DNA of 64,000 nt from RUG11462 sp036308645 (GTDB lineage: Bacteria > Bacillota > Clostridia > Oscillospirales > Acutalibacteraceae): NCBI GenBank assembly GCA_036308645.1, contig JAXJVH010000001.1, positions 1 to 64,000 of the forward strand, given 5' to 3'. Positions 32,658 to 41,658 of this stretch are shown here, piece by piece. Under the pieces are notes generated by a model. The model was not told where the DNA came from. It was given only the letters and a program-made list of their open reading frames with translations, and searched no databases. Made by a program: the position numbers and the translations under genes. Position 1 is the first letter of the stretch. Each line of letters opens with the position of its first letter.

Positions 32658-32686
32658 ATAATAACATAAACTTAAATTAAATTCAA
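32658..32686 (-). promoter_or_regulatory. Promoter of the dockerin-to-exporter operon
   Basis: TTGAAT (32686-32681), a 17-nt spacer and TATTAT (32663-32658) on the minus strand, 65 nt before the dockerin ATG. It is the only promoter-like sequence I see for all six genes. Confidence 0.6.
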
Positions 32687-32705
32687 GTACAAAAATGAAA
32701 TTCGC

Positions 32706-32741
32706 AAAAAACAAGCAACCAAATTTTAACTTCGGTTGCTT
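32706..32741 (-). terminator. Terminator of acpP
   Basis: AAGCAACC/GGTTGCTT stem with a 13-nt loop and TTTTTT after it on the minus strand. Confidence 0.8.
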
Positions 32742-32756
32742 AAAAATCATTTAAAA

Positions 32757-32984
32757 CTATATGTTTTCTTCAATATAATTTACTATATCCCCGACTGTTT
32801 TAAACGAATCAGCGTCTTCTTCCTGAAACTCAGCAGAAAACTCATCTTCGAGCGACATAATTAAATCAACAAAATCAAGGCTGTCAGCATTAAGGTCATT
32901 AACTAAATCTGTGTCCATAGTAATTTCTGACTCATCAATATCAAACTGGCTTGCCAAAATATTGCAAACTTTTTCAAAAACCAT
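32757..32984 (-). CDS. acpP: Acyl carrier protein
   Basis: An acidic 75-residue protein with the phosphopantetheine site DSL (Ser35) in NADSLDFVDLIM. Helices II and III are normal. It carries acyl chains for fatty-acid synthesis. It stands alone, without fabF or fabD neighbours, between its own terminator and the divergent aroK region. The ATG follows GGAGG. Confidence 0.93.
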   Translation of the reverse strand: MVFEKVCNILASQFDIDESEITMDTDLVNDLNADSLDFVDLIMSLEDEFSAEFQEEDADSFKTVGDIVNYIEENI

Positions 32985-33146
32985 AATATTTCCTCCGAAA
33001 AATAAATTAACTTATACAGTAGACAAATCAAAAAAAATCTGTTATATTTATTACAATATATTACTGTATAAAACAATAATATGAAAAAATAAACTATTTG
33101 TCAATATCTTTTTTAACATTTTTAACTTTTTAAAGGAATTTTTATT

Positions 33147-33647
33147 ATGAATATTATTTTATGCGGATTTATGGGATCGGGAAAATCAACAATAGGAAAA
33201 CTGCTTGCAGATAGACTTAACAGAAATTTTATTGATCTTGACGATTATATTGTCCAAAAGCGCGGTATGTCTATAAATGAGATTTTTAAAAAATACGGCG
33301 AAGAAAATTTCAGAAAATCCGAAACTCAAAGCGCAAAAAACATAAGTCTTCTTGATAATCATATTATAGCGCTCGGCGGCGGTACTGTGGTAAATCCTAA
33401 AAACGCAGAAATTCTTAAAACAAGCGGAAAAATTATAATGCTTGACATTTCACCCGAAAACGTTTATCAACGCCTTAAAAATGATAAATCAAGACCATTG
33501 TTACAAACAGACGATAAATTAAAGGCTATTACCGATATGATGAACTCCAGATTGCCGTATTATAACAACGCTGCCGATTACAAAATCAGCGTAGACGGAA
33601 AAAGTAAAGAAAAAATAATTGAAGAAATTATAAATATTATTGAATAA
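33147..33647 (+). CDS. aroK: Shikimate kinase
   Basis: The protein of 166 residues has Walker A GFMGSGKST (7-15), the shikimate-binding DLDDYIVQKRG, EENFRKSE and GGGTVVNP, and the lid KSRPLL. It phosphorylates shikimate at O3 on the way to chorismate. AAAGGA precedes the ATG by 10 nt. No other aro gene is adjacent. It ends 90 nt before ireB, which has its own promoter. Confidence 0.95.
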   Translation: MNIILCGFMGSGKSTIGKLLADRLNRNFIDLDDYIVQKRGMSINEIFKKYGEENFRKSETQSAKNISLLDNHIIALGGGTVVNPKNAEILKTSGKIIMLDISPENVYQRLKNDKSRPLLQTDDKLKAITDMMNSRLPYYNNAADYKISVDGKSKEKIIEEIINIIE

Positions 33648-33671
33648 TCTATAATTTTTTAAAATTTAAGA

Positions 33672-33700
33672 TTTACTTTAGCGGTTTTTTATGATATAAT
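33672..33700 (+). promoter_or_regulatory. Promoter of ireB
   Basis: TTTACT (33672-33677), a 17-nt spacer and TATAAT (33695-33700). Confidence 0.7.
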
Positions 33701-33735
33701 TAAAAAAGAAAATCTTTTAGTAAGGAGAGAATTTT

Positions 33736-33984
33736 ATGAACGACAAGACAATACCTTTTTCACTTGGTAATGAGAGAGATATTCAAATAAGAATGGTCTT
33801 AAATCAGGTTTATGAGGCGCTTAAAGAAAAAGGATATAATCCGATAAATCAGCTTGTCGGTTATATTCTTTCCGAAGATCCGACATATATCACCACTCAC
33901 AAAGGCGCAAGAAGCCAAATTTGTAAGATTGACCGTGATGAATTACTTCAAACATTACTGAAATATTATTTACAGGATCAATAA
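33736..33984 (+). CDS. ireB: IreB family regulatory phosphoprotein (UPF0297)
   Basis: An 82-residue protein with the strongly conserved core YNPINQLVGYILSEDPTYIT and ARSQICKIDRDELL. In Enterococcus IreB is phosphorylated on N-terminal threonines by the PASTA kinase IreK and affects cephalosporin resistance; here Thr5 sits in MNDKTIPFS. Usually the gene neighbours ruvX and alaS, but here it is alone with its own promoter and terminator. No PASTA kinase is in the window, and the small kinase at 25.2 kb is a different type. Confidence 0.93.
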   Translation: MNDKTIPFSLGNERDIQIRMVLNQVYEALKEKGYNPINQLVGYILSEDPTYITTHKGARSQICKIDRDELLQTLLKYYLQDQ

Positions 33985-34012
33985 AATTATTAAAACAAAA
34001 TCATTAAAATTG

Positions 34013-34036
34013 ACCACCCGTCAAGCGGGTGGTTTT
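34013..34036 (+). terminator. Terminator of ireB
   Basis: ACCACCCG/CGGGTGGT stem with a 5-nt loop followed by TTTT. Confidence 0.85.
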
Positions 34037-34095
34037 ATGTTTAATAATTTGCGTACGCATCTGTATTCTCAAGGCAGACGCTTACAATGCCCGTT

Positions 34096-35976
34096 TTATC
34101 TACGTTTGTTTTTTCTCTTCACATTATTATTCTTTCGATGATTTTTACGATTGTCAGACACTTTCTTTTCAGTCGCTTTCTTTTCTGGCGCAACAAGGCA
34201 GTTTTTACCTGTTCCGATTAAATCGTAACGCCCTGCTTTTTTAAGAGCCGAAAGCACAAGTTTTTTATTTTCAGGGCGAAAATACTGCAAAAGCGCACGT
34301 TGTTCGGCTTTTTCCGTAGCAGTTCTCGGAACATACACTTTTTCCATTGTATATGGGTCAAGCCCTGTATAAAACATACAGGTTGAAACTGTTCCGGGGG
34401 TAGGATAAAAATCCTGCACCTGTTCCGGGTGAAGTCCCTCTTTTTTCAAGAAAAGAGATAATTCAATAGCGTCGTTAATTGTACTTCCGGGGTGAGATGA
34501 CATAAGATAAGGCACTAAATACTGCTTTTTACCTGTGCTTTGCGTCAACTCATAGAAACGCTTTTTAAAACGATTATAAACCTCAACAGGCGGCTTGCCC
34601 ATTCGTTTAAGCACATTGTTTGAACAATGTTCGGGCGCTACCTTTAACTGACCGCTTATATGATGTTCGACAAGTTCTTTGAAAAAAGTTTCGTCTTTAT
34701 CTGCTATAAGATAATCAAAACGTATTCCCGAACGAATAAACACTTTTTTTATTTTAGGAAGTTTTCGCAATTTGCGAAGTAAACTCAAATAATCGCTGTG
34801 GTCTACCTTTACCGCGGGACACACCGACGGCGCAAGACATTTTTTATCGGAACACAGTCCGCTTTTTAACTGTTTATCACAGGATGGCGCTCTGAAATTT
34901 GCCGTCGGACCGCCGACATCGTGTATATAACCTTTAAAATCAGGCATTTGTGTTATTTTTTTTGCTTCATTAATAACTGATTCGTGACTGCGTACAGAAA
35001 TCAGCCTTCCCTGATGATATGCAAGCGAACAGAAGTTACAAGCGCCGTAACATCCACGGTTATGAATAATAGAAAATTTTACTTCTTCAATTCCCGGAAC
35101 ACCGCCTAACGCTTCATAAGACGGATGATAAGCACGCATAAACGGCAAAGAATACACCTTGTCCATTTCCTCGGTAGAAAGCGGCGGCATAGGCGGATTT
35201 TGAATAACAATTTTGTCCCCGTGACGCTGAATAACAGTTTTGCCCCGTACTGCGTCGTGCTCTTCCTGTTGAATACGGCAGGATTTTGCATACAATTTTT
35301 TACCGTTCTCATCTGGCACGCTGACCGCCTCAAAACTCGGGCATTCTTTAACGGGCATCGGCTTATAATCGGTAGTTTTTACAGCATAACAAGTGCCTTT
35401 TATATCCGTAATACTGTGAATATCCTCGCCCTTTTTCAATCGGGTTGCAATCTCAACAATATGCTTTTCGCCCATTCCGTACATAAGCAAATCAGCACCC
35501 GAATCAAGCAAAATAGACGGACGAACTTTATCGTCCCAATAATCGTAATGTGCAAACCGGCGAAGCGACGCCTCTAATCCGCCTATTGCAATCGGCACAT
35601 CCGAGAAAATTCTACGAATGTTTTTACAATAAACAATTACTGCTCTGTCAGGACGTGCGCCCGAACGTCCGCCGGCAGTATAAGCGTCATCGCTTCGACG
35701 TTTTTTAGCGGCGGTATAATGAGCAACCATTGAATCTATATTACCGCCGTTTACCAAAAATCCGAGCCGAGGTTTACCAAAGCGTTTATAGTCTTCGTCA
35801 TTTTGCGGTTGCGACAAAATACAAACTCTAAAACCCGCATTCTCTAACACTCTCGAAATTATAGCAGTTCCGAACGACGGATGGTCCACATAAGCGTCGC
35901 CTGTTACAAGCACAAAATCGGTGTAGTACCAGTCACGCTCGCGCATTTCTTCATTTGTTAACGGTAAAAAAGGCAT
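34096..35976 (-). CDS. YgiQ family radical SAM protein
   Basis: The 626-residue protein has an N-terminal YgiQ domain (MPFLPLTNEEMRERDWYYTD, GDAYVDHPSFG), a B12-binding-like segment with ALGGLEASLRRFAHYDYW-type GGLEASLRRFAHYDYW, and a radical SAM core with CYGACNFC, the CX3CX2C that binds [4Fe-4S]. The C-terminus has PEQVQDFYPTPGT and ends in a basic Lys/Arg/Asn tail. The reaction is not established; the family is widespread and assumed to act on RNA or a small molecule. It stands alone. Confidence 0.9.
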   Translation of the reverse strand: MPFLPLTNEEMRERDWYYTDFVLVTGDAYVDHPSFGTAIISRVLENAGFRVCILSQPQNDEDYKRFGKPRLGFLVNGGNIDSMVAHYTAAKKRRSDDAYTAGGRSGARPDRAVIVYCKNIRRIFSDVPIAIGGLEASLRRFAHYDYWDDKVRPSILLDSGADLLMYGMGEKHIVEIATRLKKGEDIHSITDIKGTCYAVKTTDYKPMPVKECPSFEAVSVPDENGKKLYAKSCRIQQEEHDAVRGKTVIQRHGDKIVIQNPPMPPLSTEEMDKVYSLPFMRAYHPSYEALGGVPGIEEVKFSIIHNRGCYGACNFCSLAYHQGRLISVRSHESVINEAKKITQMPDFKGYIHDVGGPTANFRAPSCDKQLKSGLCSDKKCLAPSVCPAVKVDHSDYLSLLRKLRKLPKIKKVFIRSGIRFDYLIADKDETFFKELVEHHISGQLKVAPEHCSNNVLKRMGKPPVEVYNRFKKRFYELTQSTGKKQYLVPYLMSSHPGSTINDAIELSLFLKKEGLHPEQVQDFYPTPGTVSTCMFYTGLDPYTMEKVYVPRTATEKAEQRALLQYFRPENKKLVLSALKKAGRYDLIGTGKNCLVAPEKKATEKKVSDNRKNHRKNNNVKRKNKRR

Positions 35977-36056
35977 TTTTTACTCCCCTATAATCATTTT
36001 ATAATATGATTATAACATATCATCGACATAAATACAAATAACTTTTAAATATAATA

Positions 36057-36094
36057 AAAAATCGGAATAAGCGATATAAAACTTACTCCGATTT
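36057..36094 (-). terminator. Terminator of queA
   Basis: AATCGGA(A/G)TAAG inverted repeat (36060-36071 with 36082-36093, one mismatch) with TTTTTT on the minus strand. The 36096-36166 spacer also holds a short GTCGGC/GCCGAC hairpin. Confidence 0.7.
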
Positions 36095-36166
36095 ATAAAC
36101 TTTGTTAAATTCGTCGGCTATGCCGACACCTTAACTCTTAACTCTTACCTATTACCTGCTTATCAT

Positions 36167-37189
36167 CTATATGATGAGCATTGCGTCGCCGAATGAGAAA
36201 AAGCGGTATTTTTCTTTTACGGCTTCTTGATAAGCATTAAGCACATTTTCTCTGCCTGCAAGCGCAGAAACAAGCATTATCAAAGTACTTTCCGGCAGAT
36301 GAAAGTTAGTAATAAGTGCGTCAAGGCATTTAAACTTATATCCCGGATAAATGAAAATCGAGGTATCTCCCTCGTCCTCTTTAATTTCACCTTTTGACGC
36401 CACAGATTCAACGGTACGGCAGGAGGTTGTACCTACGCAGATTACCCGACCGCCGTTTTCCTTTGTTTTATTAATAATATCTGCCGTTTCTTTCGGCATT
36501 ATATAATGTTCGGAGTGCATTAAATGGTCTTCAATATTATCAGCCTTAACAGGTCTGAAAGTACCAAGTCCAACGTGCAAAGTTACATAAGCGATTTTAA
36601 CGCCCTTTTCTTTAATCTTTTCTAAAAGTTCGTTTGTAAAATGAAGTCCTGCGGTAGGCGCTGCCGCCGAACCCTCATATTTAGCATAAACTGTCTGATA
36701 ACGTGTGCAATCTTTTAACTGTTCGTGAATATAATGTGGTAACGGCATTTCTCCGATTTTATCAAGCACTTCATAAAATTTGCCTTCATAAGAAAACCTG
36801 ATAATACGGTTGCCGTCGTCTTTAACTTTTATAACCTCCGCCTGCATCAGTCCTTCGCCGAAAGTAAATTTATAACCTTCTTTAGCCTTCTTACCGGGCC
36901 CTGCAAGACATTCCCACTCATCATTTCCTAAATTTTTTAAAAGCAAAAATTCTACAACTGCGCCTGTATCAACTCTTATTCCGTAAATTCTTGCCGGAAT
37001 TACCTTTGTATTATTAAGAATCAGACAATCGCCTTTTTCAAGATAATTAATTATATCAAAAAAATGCTTATGCTGAATCTCGCCTGTATTTTTATCAAGC
37101 AACATAAGTCTTGACTCTTCTCTGTTTTCAGCAGGGTGCTGAGCGATTAACTCTTCGGGCAAATCATAGTAAAAATCCTGCTTTCTCAT
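36167..37189 (-). CDS. queA: tRNA preQ1(34) ribosyltransferase-isomerase
   Basis: Transfers the ribosyl group of SAM to 7-aminomethyl-deazaguanine in tRNA, making epoxyqueuosine. The 340 residues are standard: FYYDLPEELIAQHPAENREESRLM at the start, NNTKVIPARIYG, AAPTAGLHFT, HVGLGTFRPV and NFHLPESTL. No tgt or other queuosine gene follows in the window, and no preQ1 riboswitch is seen upstream. Fe-independent enzyme; cytoplasmic. Confidence 0.97.
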   Translation of the reverse strand: MRKQDFYYDLPEELIAQHPAENREESRLMLLDKNTGEIQHKHFFDIINYLEKGDCLILNNTKVIPARIYGIRVDTGAVVEFLLLKNLGNDEWECLAGPGKKAKEGYKFTFGEGLMQAEVIKVKDDGNRIIRFSYEGKFYEVLDKIGEMPLPHYIHEQLKDCTRYQTVYAKYEGSAAAPTAGLHFTNELLEKIKEKGVKIAYVTLHVGLGTFRPVKADNIEDHLMHSEHYIMPKETADIINKTKENGGRVICVGTTSCRTVESVASKGEIKEDEGDTSIFIYPGYKFKCLDALITNFHLPESTLIMLVSALAGRENVLNAYQEAVKEKYRFFSFGDAMLII

Positions 37190-37349
37190 ATTGACAATCC
37201 TTTCGTATTATGATAAAATATATCGAAAATAGTAATTAAAATCGGGTAATATGGTTATTTTGTAAAGCGTTTGTTTTATATTATATTGCATTATTCGATA
37301 ATTTACAAGATTTTTTTATAATTTTATTTTAGATAGGAAGGCAAATTAT

Positions 37350-38435
37350 ATGAAAAAGTATAAAGTAGGTATAGTCGGTGCAACAGGTATGGTTGGACAG
37401 AGATATGCAATTTTGCTTGAAAATCATCCTTGGTTTGAAGTTGTTGCTGTCGCTGCTTCTCCGCGTTCCAAAGGCAAAACTTACCTTGAAGCAGTCGAGG
37501 GCAGATGGGCAATGAAACAGCCGATTCCCGAAAAGTTAAAAGATATGGTTCTTTTTGACGCAACCGCAGATAAAGAAGAAATCGTTTCATTGGTTGATTT
37601 CGTTTTCTGCGCTGTTGATATGAAAAAAGATGAAATAAAACAGTTGGAATTTGATTATGCAAAACTTGAATGTCCCGTTATTTCAAATAACTCTGCTAAC
37701 AGAGGCACAGATGACGTTCCTATGCTTATTCCCGAACTTAACGGAGAACACGCCAAAGTAATCGAAGCACAAAGAAAACGTCTTGGAACTAAAAAAGGTT
37801 TTGTTGCAGTTAAATCAAACTGTTCAATTCAGAATTATGTTCCTGCTCTTTTCCCTGTTGATAAAGAGTTTAAGGTTAAAGATGTTTTGGTTTGTACTTA
37901 TCAGGCAATTTCGGGCGCAGGCAAGACATTTGAAAGATGGCCTGAAATGGTTGATAATGTTATTCCTTACATCGGCGGCGAAGAGGAAAAATCAGAGAAA
38001 GAACCGCTTAAAATTTGGGGTAATGTTGAGGGCGATAAAATTGTAAATTCAACAAGACCTAATTTTACCGCTCAATGTATCAGAGTACCTGTTTCGGACG
38101 GTCATTTGAGCGCAGTATTTGTTAGGTTTGAAGATAAAAAGCCTACCAAAGAACAGATTTTGAAAATTTGGAACGAGTTTCCGTCTGTTACAAAAGAATT
38201 AAACCTCCCGTCGGCTCCTGATAAATTCTTGAGATATTATGAACAAGACGATATGCCTCAGGTAAAACTCACAAGAGATACCGACAAAGGAATGGCTGTT
38301 CATATCGGCAGACTCAGAGAAGATTCGCAATATGATTATAAATTTGTTTGTCTTTCACACAACACTTTAAGAGGCGCAGCGGGCGGCGCGGTAATTATGG
38401 CAGAATATCTCTGCGCTAAAGGATATTTTGATTAA
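37350..38435 (+). CDS. asd: Aspartate-semialdehyde dehydrogenase
   Basis: NADPH-dependent reduction of aspartyl phosphate, giving the branch point to lysine/DAP, threonine and methionine. The protein of 361 residues is of the archaeal/fungal subtype: VGATGMVGQRY at 9-19, NNSANR, and active Cys158 in KSNCSIQN. SGAGKTF and HIGRLREDS follow. GGAAGG precedes the ATG. First gene of asd-dapA-dapB-ACT; 25 nt to dapA. No clear consensus promoter in the 160-nt gap before it. Confidence 0.95.
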   Translation: MKKYKVGIVGATGMVGQRYAILLENHPWFEVVAVAASPRSKGKTYLEAVEGRWAMKQPIPEKLKDMVLFDATADKEEIVSLVDFVFCAVDMKKDEIKQLEFDYAKLECPVISNNSANRGTDDVPMLIPELNGEHAKVIEAQRKRLGTKKGFVAVKSNCSIQNYVPALFPVDKEFKVKDVLVCTYQAISGAGKTFERWPEMVDNVIPYIGGEEEKSEKEPLKIWGNVEGDKIVNSTRPNFTAQCIRVPVSDGHLSAVFVRFEDKKPTKEQILKIWNEFPSVTKELNLPSAPDKFLRYYEQDDMPQVKLTRDTDKGMAVHIGRLREDSQYDYKFVCLSHNTLRGAAGGAVIMAEYLCAKGYFD

Positions 38436-38460
38436 TTTTATAATAATGAGGTTATAGATT

Positions 38461-39351
38461 ATGAAGAAAACAATTTTTACAGGTTCGGGCGTTGCAATTA
38501 TAACTCCTATGAATCAAGACGGTACTGTAAATTACGAAAAAATCAAGGAAATAATTGATTTTCAGATAGAAAACGGAACCGACGCTATTATTACCTGCGG
38601 TACAACAGGCGAAAGCGCAACTATGTCGCATAAAGAACATGAAGAAGTTATGAAATTTATGATTGACTATGTAAACAAACGTGTTCCGGTAATTGCAGGC
38701 ACAGGTTCAAACGAAACTTATTTTGCGGCTGAACTTTCACAGTATGCCGAAAAATGCGGTGCTGACGCACTTTTATTGGTAACTCCTTATTACAACAAAA
38801 CTTCACAAGAAGGACTTATCGCTCACTTCAACTACATAGCCGACAGAGTAAATATCCCGATTATTCTTTACAACGTTCCTTCAAGAACAGGTCTTAATAT
38901 TCAGCCTGCTACATATAAAGAACTTTGTAAACATCCGAATATCGTTGCCGCCAAAGAGGCTTCGGGCGATATTTCACAAGTTGCAAAAATTGCACAGTTG
39001 TGCGGTGATGAACTCGATATTTATTCAGGTAACGATGACCAGATTGTGCCGATTTTATCTCTCGGCGGTAAAGGTGTAATTTCTGTTCTTGCTAATGTTT
39101 GTCCTAAAGAAACACACCAAATTTGCGAAGAATTTTTCAATGGAAATATTGAAAAATCACGTGAATTACAATTAGAATACCTTGATCTTATCAATAATCT
39201 TTTCTGTGAAGTAAATCCGACTCCTGTGAAAGAGGCTATGAATATGATGGGTATGCAGGTTGGTGATTGCCGTTTACCGCTTGTTCGTCCAACCGACGCC
39301 AATCAAAAGAAAATTTTTGATTCACTTAAAAATCACGGTTTGATTAAATAG
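38461..39351 (+). CDS. dapA: 4-hydroxy-tetrahydrodipicolinate synthase
   Basis: Condenses pyruvate with aspartate semialdehyde. The protein of 296 residues has the pyruvate Schiff-base Lys165 (AAKEASGD), Tyr137 in LYNVPSRTG, and TTGES at 48-52. YYNKTSQEG holds the tetramer-interface tyrosine. It lies between asd and dapB on one transcript. Product feeds mDAP for peptidoglycan and lysine, and dipicolinate in spores. Confidence 0.97.
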   Translation: MKKTIFTGSGVAIITPMNQDGTVNYEKIKEIIDFQIENGTDAIITCGTTGESATMSHKEHEEVMKFMIDYVNKRVPVIAGTGSNETYFAAELSQYAEKCGADALLLVTPYYNKTSQEGLIAHFNYIADRVNIPIILYNVPSRTGLNIQPATYKELCKHPNIVAAKEASGDISQVAKIAQLCGDELDIYSGNDDQIVPILSLGGKGVISVLANVCPKETHQICEEFFNGNIEKSRELQLEYLDLINNLFCEVNPTPVKEAMNMMGMQVGDCRLPLVRPTDANQKKIFDSLKNHGLIK

Positions 39352-39378
39352 TATTAATTACAAAGGATGTGCAATAAT

Positions 39379-40137
39379 TTGACTAAAATACTTCTTATAG
39401 GTGCTTGCGGACACATGGGCAGAGTTATTGCCGATTGTGTTTCAAAACGGGATGACTGCGAAATAATTGCAGGCGTTGACCCGTTATCGGAACAATATTC
39501 AGACTTCCCTGTTTATTCTTCTTGTAAAGAAGTAAAAGAAACTCCGGATGTAATTATTGATTTTTCTCATCCGTCGGCACTTGAAGGAATATTGGAGTAT
39601 TCGGTAAATAATAACGTTCCTGTAGTTATTGCAACGACAGGTATGGACGAAAAACATATTGAAATGATTAACAAGGCTTCAAATAAAGTTCCTGTTTTCT
39701 TTACTTACAATATGTCGCTCGGAGTAAATCTTTTAGCAGAACTTGCTAAAAAAGCAGCTTCGGTACTGGCAAATGATTTTGATATTGAAATTGTTGAAGC
39801 ACATCATAATCAAAAAGTAGACGCACCGTCGGGTACTGCAATTATGTTAGCCGACGCTATCAATGAAACGCTCGACAACGAGTATTCTTATGAATATGAC
39901 CGCCATTCCAAACGAGCCAAAAGACCTAAAAAAGAAATCGGAATGCACGCAATAAGAGGCGGTACAATCGTTGGCGAACATGAAATAATTTTTGCAGGAC
40001 GTGATGAAATCGTTAAACTTTCTCACTCTGCACGTTCAAAAGAGATTTTTGCAGTCGGTTCTGTAAACGCTGCAATATATCTTAAAAATCAAGACAAAGG
40101 AATTTACAATATGTCCGATTTGTTGTCGGATAAATAA
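39379..40137 (+). CDS. dapB: 4-hydroxy-tetrahydrodipicolinate reductase
   Basis: The protein of 252 residues has the Rossmann motif GACGHMGR (7-14), IDFSHPSA, the catalytic EAHHNQKVDAPSGTA and GMHAIRGGTIVGEHE. It reduces the DapA product with NAD(P)H. I choose TTG 39379 as start, 7 nt after AAAGGATGTG, which matches the ribosome almost fully. The ATG at 39367 lies inside that Shine-Dalgarno. It follows dapA after about 27 nt. Confidence 0.93.
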   Translation: MTKILLIGACGHMGRVIADCVSKRDDCEIIAGVDPLSEQYSDFPVYSSCKEVKETPDVIIDFSHPSALEGILEYSVNNNVPVVIATTGMDEKHIEMINKASNKVPVFFTYNMSLGVNLLAELAKKAASVLANDFDIEIVEAHHNQKVDAPSGTAIMLADAINETLDNEYSYEYDRHSKRAKRPKKEIGMHAIRGGTIVGEHEIIFAGRDEIVKLSHSARSKEIFAVGSVNAAIYLKNQDKGIYNMSDLLSDK

Positions 40138-40158
40138 ATCCTTTGGAGGGATTCCGCT

Positions 40159-40632
40159 TTGTCAGGAATTAACTTTTTAATCAAAGAGGATATTACTCAA
40201 ATAAATGTTTATAAAATGCCTGCTGAAACTTGTTTTTTATCACTGCTTTTCAGCAGGTTTTTTCTTGATAAAATTGAAATTGATATGATAAGCCGCCCGC
40301 TAACTCACACTTTTAACACGCAACTGTCTTTTACAATCAACGATTGCGATTTAAAAGACGCAGTAAAAATTCTCACCGAATTAAAACAACAATACCCTGA
40401 ATTGAAATTTTCAATTTGTGCAAGCAATGCAAAATTAAGTTTTGTGACAGATAAATCAAATAAGTCAACCGTTGCCGCTATAGTGCTTGACAAGTTGTGC
40501 GCTTTAAACATAGAGATTCTTCTAATCTCATCGGGCAGTAATGAACTTTCGTTGCTCGTTTCAAACTCTGCTGTTTTGACAGCCAAATACGCATTAGAAG
40601 ATATTGATATTGATAATAATACTGATGAATAG
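40159..40632 (+). CDS. Free ACT-domain protein, aspartokinase regulatory-like
   Basis: The protein of 157 residues has two ACT-like halves. The first is FLIKEDITQINVYKMPAE then a FSRFFLDKIEIDMISRP block; the second is LKFSICASNAKLSFVTD, then IEILLISSGSNELSLLV, which resembles the aspartokinase C-terminal ACT pair (S-E-x-x-I/L-S-F type). There is no kinase domain. TTG start, 10 nt after TGGAGG. It closes the asd-dapA-dapB operon 21 nt after dapB. It is probably a lysine/threonine-binding regulator acting in trans, by inference from context and fold. Confidence 0.75.
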   Translation: MSGINFLIKEDITQINVYKMPAETCFLSLLFSRFFLDKIEIDMISRPLTHTFNTQLSFTINDCDLKDAVKILTELKQQYPELKFSICASNAKLSFVTDKSNKSTVAAIVLDKLCALNIEILLISSGSNELSLLVSNSAVLTAKYALEDIDIDNNTDE

Positions 40633-40637
40633 ATAAA

Positions 40638-40668
40638 TGCCCTATGCTTTATTTTTAAGCATAGGGCA
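40638..40668. terminator. Bidirectional terminator, dap operon / YesL gene
   Basis: Perfect 12-bp stem TGCCCTATGCTT/AAGCATAGGGCA between converging genes, with T-rich DNA on both sides. Confidence 0.87.
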
Positions 40669-40681
40669 TAATTTTTAAAAA

Positions 40682-41647
40682 TTAATCATTTTCATCTTCG
40701 GGCAAAATACGCTCATCGGAAAAGACGCTTTCTGTCTCTAAAGAACTCCTGTGAACCATCTTGCCGTTGTGATAAACAAATTCGGGCAGTTCCTGTTCTT
40801 TTTCGGTAGCATTATAATCAATCTCATCCGCATTAGGCTTGCCGGTAACAGATTTTGATGTTTCTTCGGGATGTTCCTCGTAATACGGGTCAAGAATATA
40901 CTTTTTAATCGGCGGAAATGTAAAAAACGCAATTGTATAAAACATAATGCCAAATGTAAGTACCATAAATACACTAATTACAATACCGTAAACAAAAGCA
41001 TTGCCGCTTGTTATAGCAAGATACACAAGAAAAGCATTAAATAAAATCCAAAACGCTAAAATCAGTGTAAGCAAAATATTTCTCAAAAAACACAACATTG
41101 TAAAAATAAAAGAATTTTTAATTATTTCTCTTATTTTAAGTTTTAAAGTTACCGTCATCATATAAACATAGTAACTTGCAACAAGCACGGCAAGCGCCAC
41201 AAAAATTGTCACGCCAAGACCGATTGTATAAAAAATGCCGTTACCGATTAAAGAATAATAAAACCTTGCGGCAATAATAACTACCCAAATTACAATATAC
41301 TGTAAGATTGAAATAATTAAACTTTGTTTAAAATTATCTTTAAACGCTTTTTTTAAATCTTCAAGAAAAAATCCCGGCTCTTCCCTAACATAATCACGCA
41401 TCATTTTCATTATTGCGGCAACTACGGGACCTAACAGGGAAATCGGCAAAAATGTAAGCAACGTCCATAAATCGGACACCTCGCCGAATATAGAAGTTAC
41501 TGCCGCGCTTATACCCATTATTGCAACAATCAATAATGTAAGAACTGTAAAAAATATTGCATTTAACAGCAAAATTTTAAAGAATTTATCTTTTAATATT
41601 TCAAAGTATTTTAAAGCCGAATTTTTTTCCAGAGTATTAACTGCCAT
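40682..41647 (-). CDS. YesL-like (DUF624) membrane protein
   Basis: The protein of 321 residues has five or six membrane helices over residues 25-245. The conserved EPGFFLEDLKKAFKDNFKQS loop after the second helix is typical of DUF624. A polar tail of about 70 residues (EEHPEETSKSVTGKPN...) extends beyond the usual length. The family is linked to sugar uptake in Bacillus, but its function is unproven. It follows xerD by 11 nt and is probably on the spoIIM-xerD transcript. Confidence 0.78.
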   Translation of the reverse strand: MAVNTLEKNSALKYFEILKDKFFKILLLNAIFFTVLTLLIVAIMGISAAVTSIFGEVSDLWTLLTFLPISLLGPVVAAIMKMMRDYVREEPGFFLEDLKKAFKDNFKQSLIISILQYIVIWVVIIAARFYYSLIGNGIFYTIGLGVTIFVALAVLVASYYVYMMTVTLKLKIREIIKNSFIFTMLCFLRNILLTLILAFWILFNAFLVYLAITSGNAFVYGIVISVFMVLTFGIMFYTIAFFTFPPIKKYILDPYYEEHPEETSKSVTGKPNADEIDYNATEKEQELPEFVYHNGKMVHRSSLETESVFSDERILPEDEND

Positions 41648-41658
41648 GATTTTTCTCC

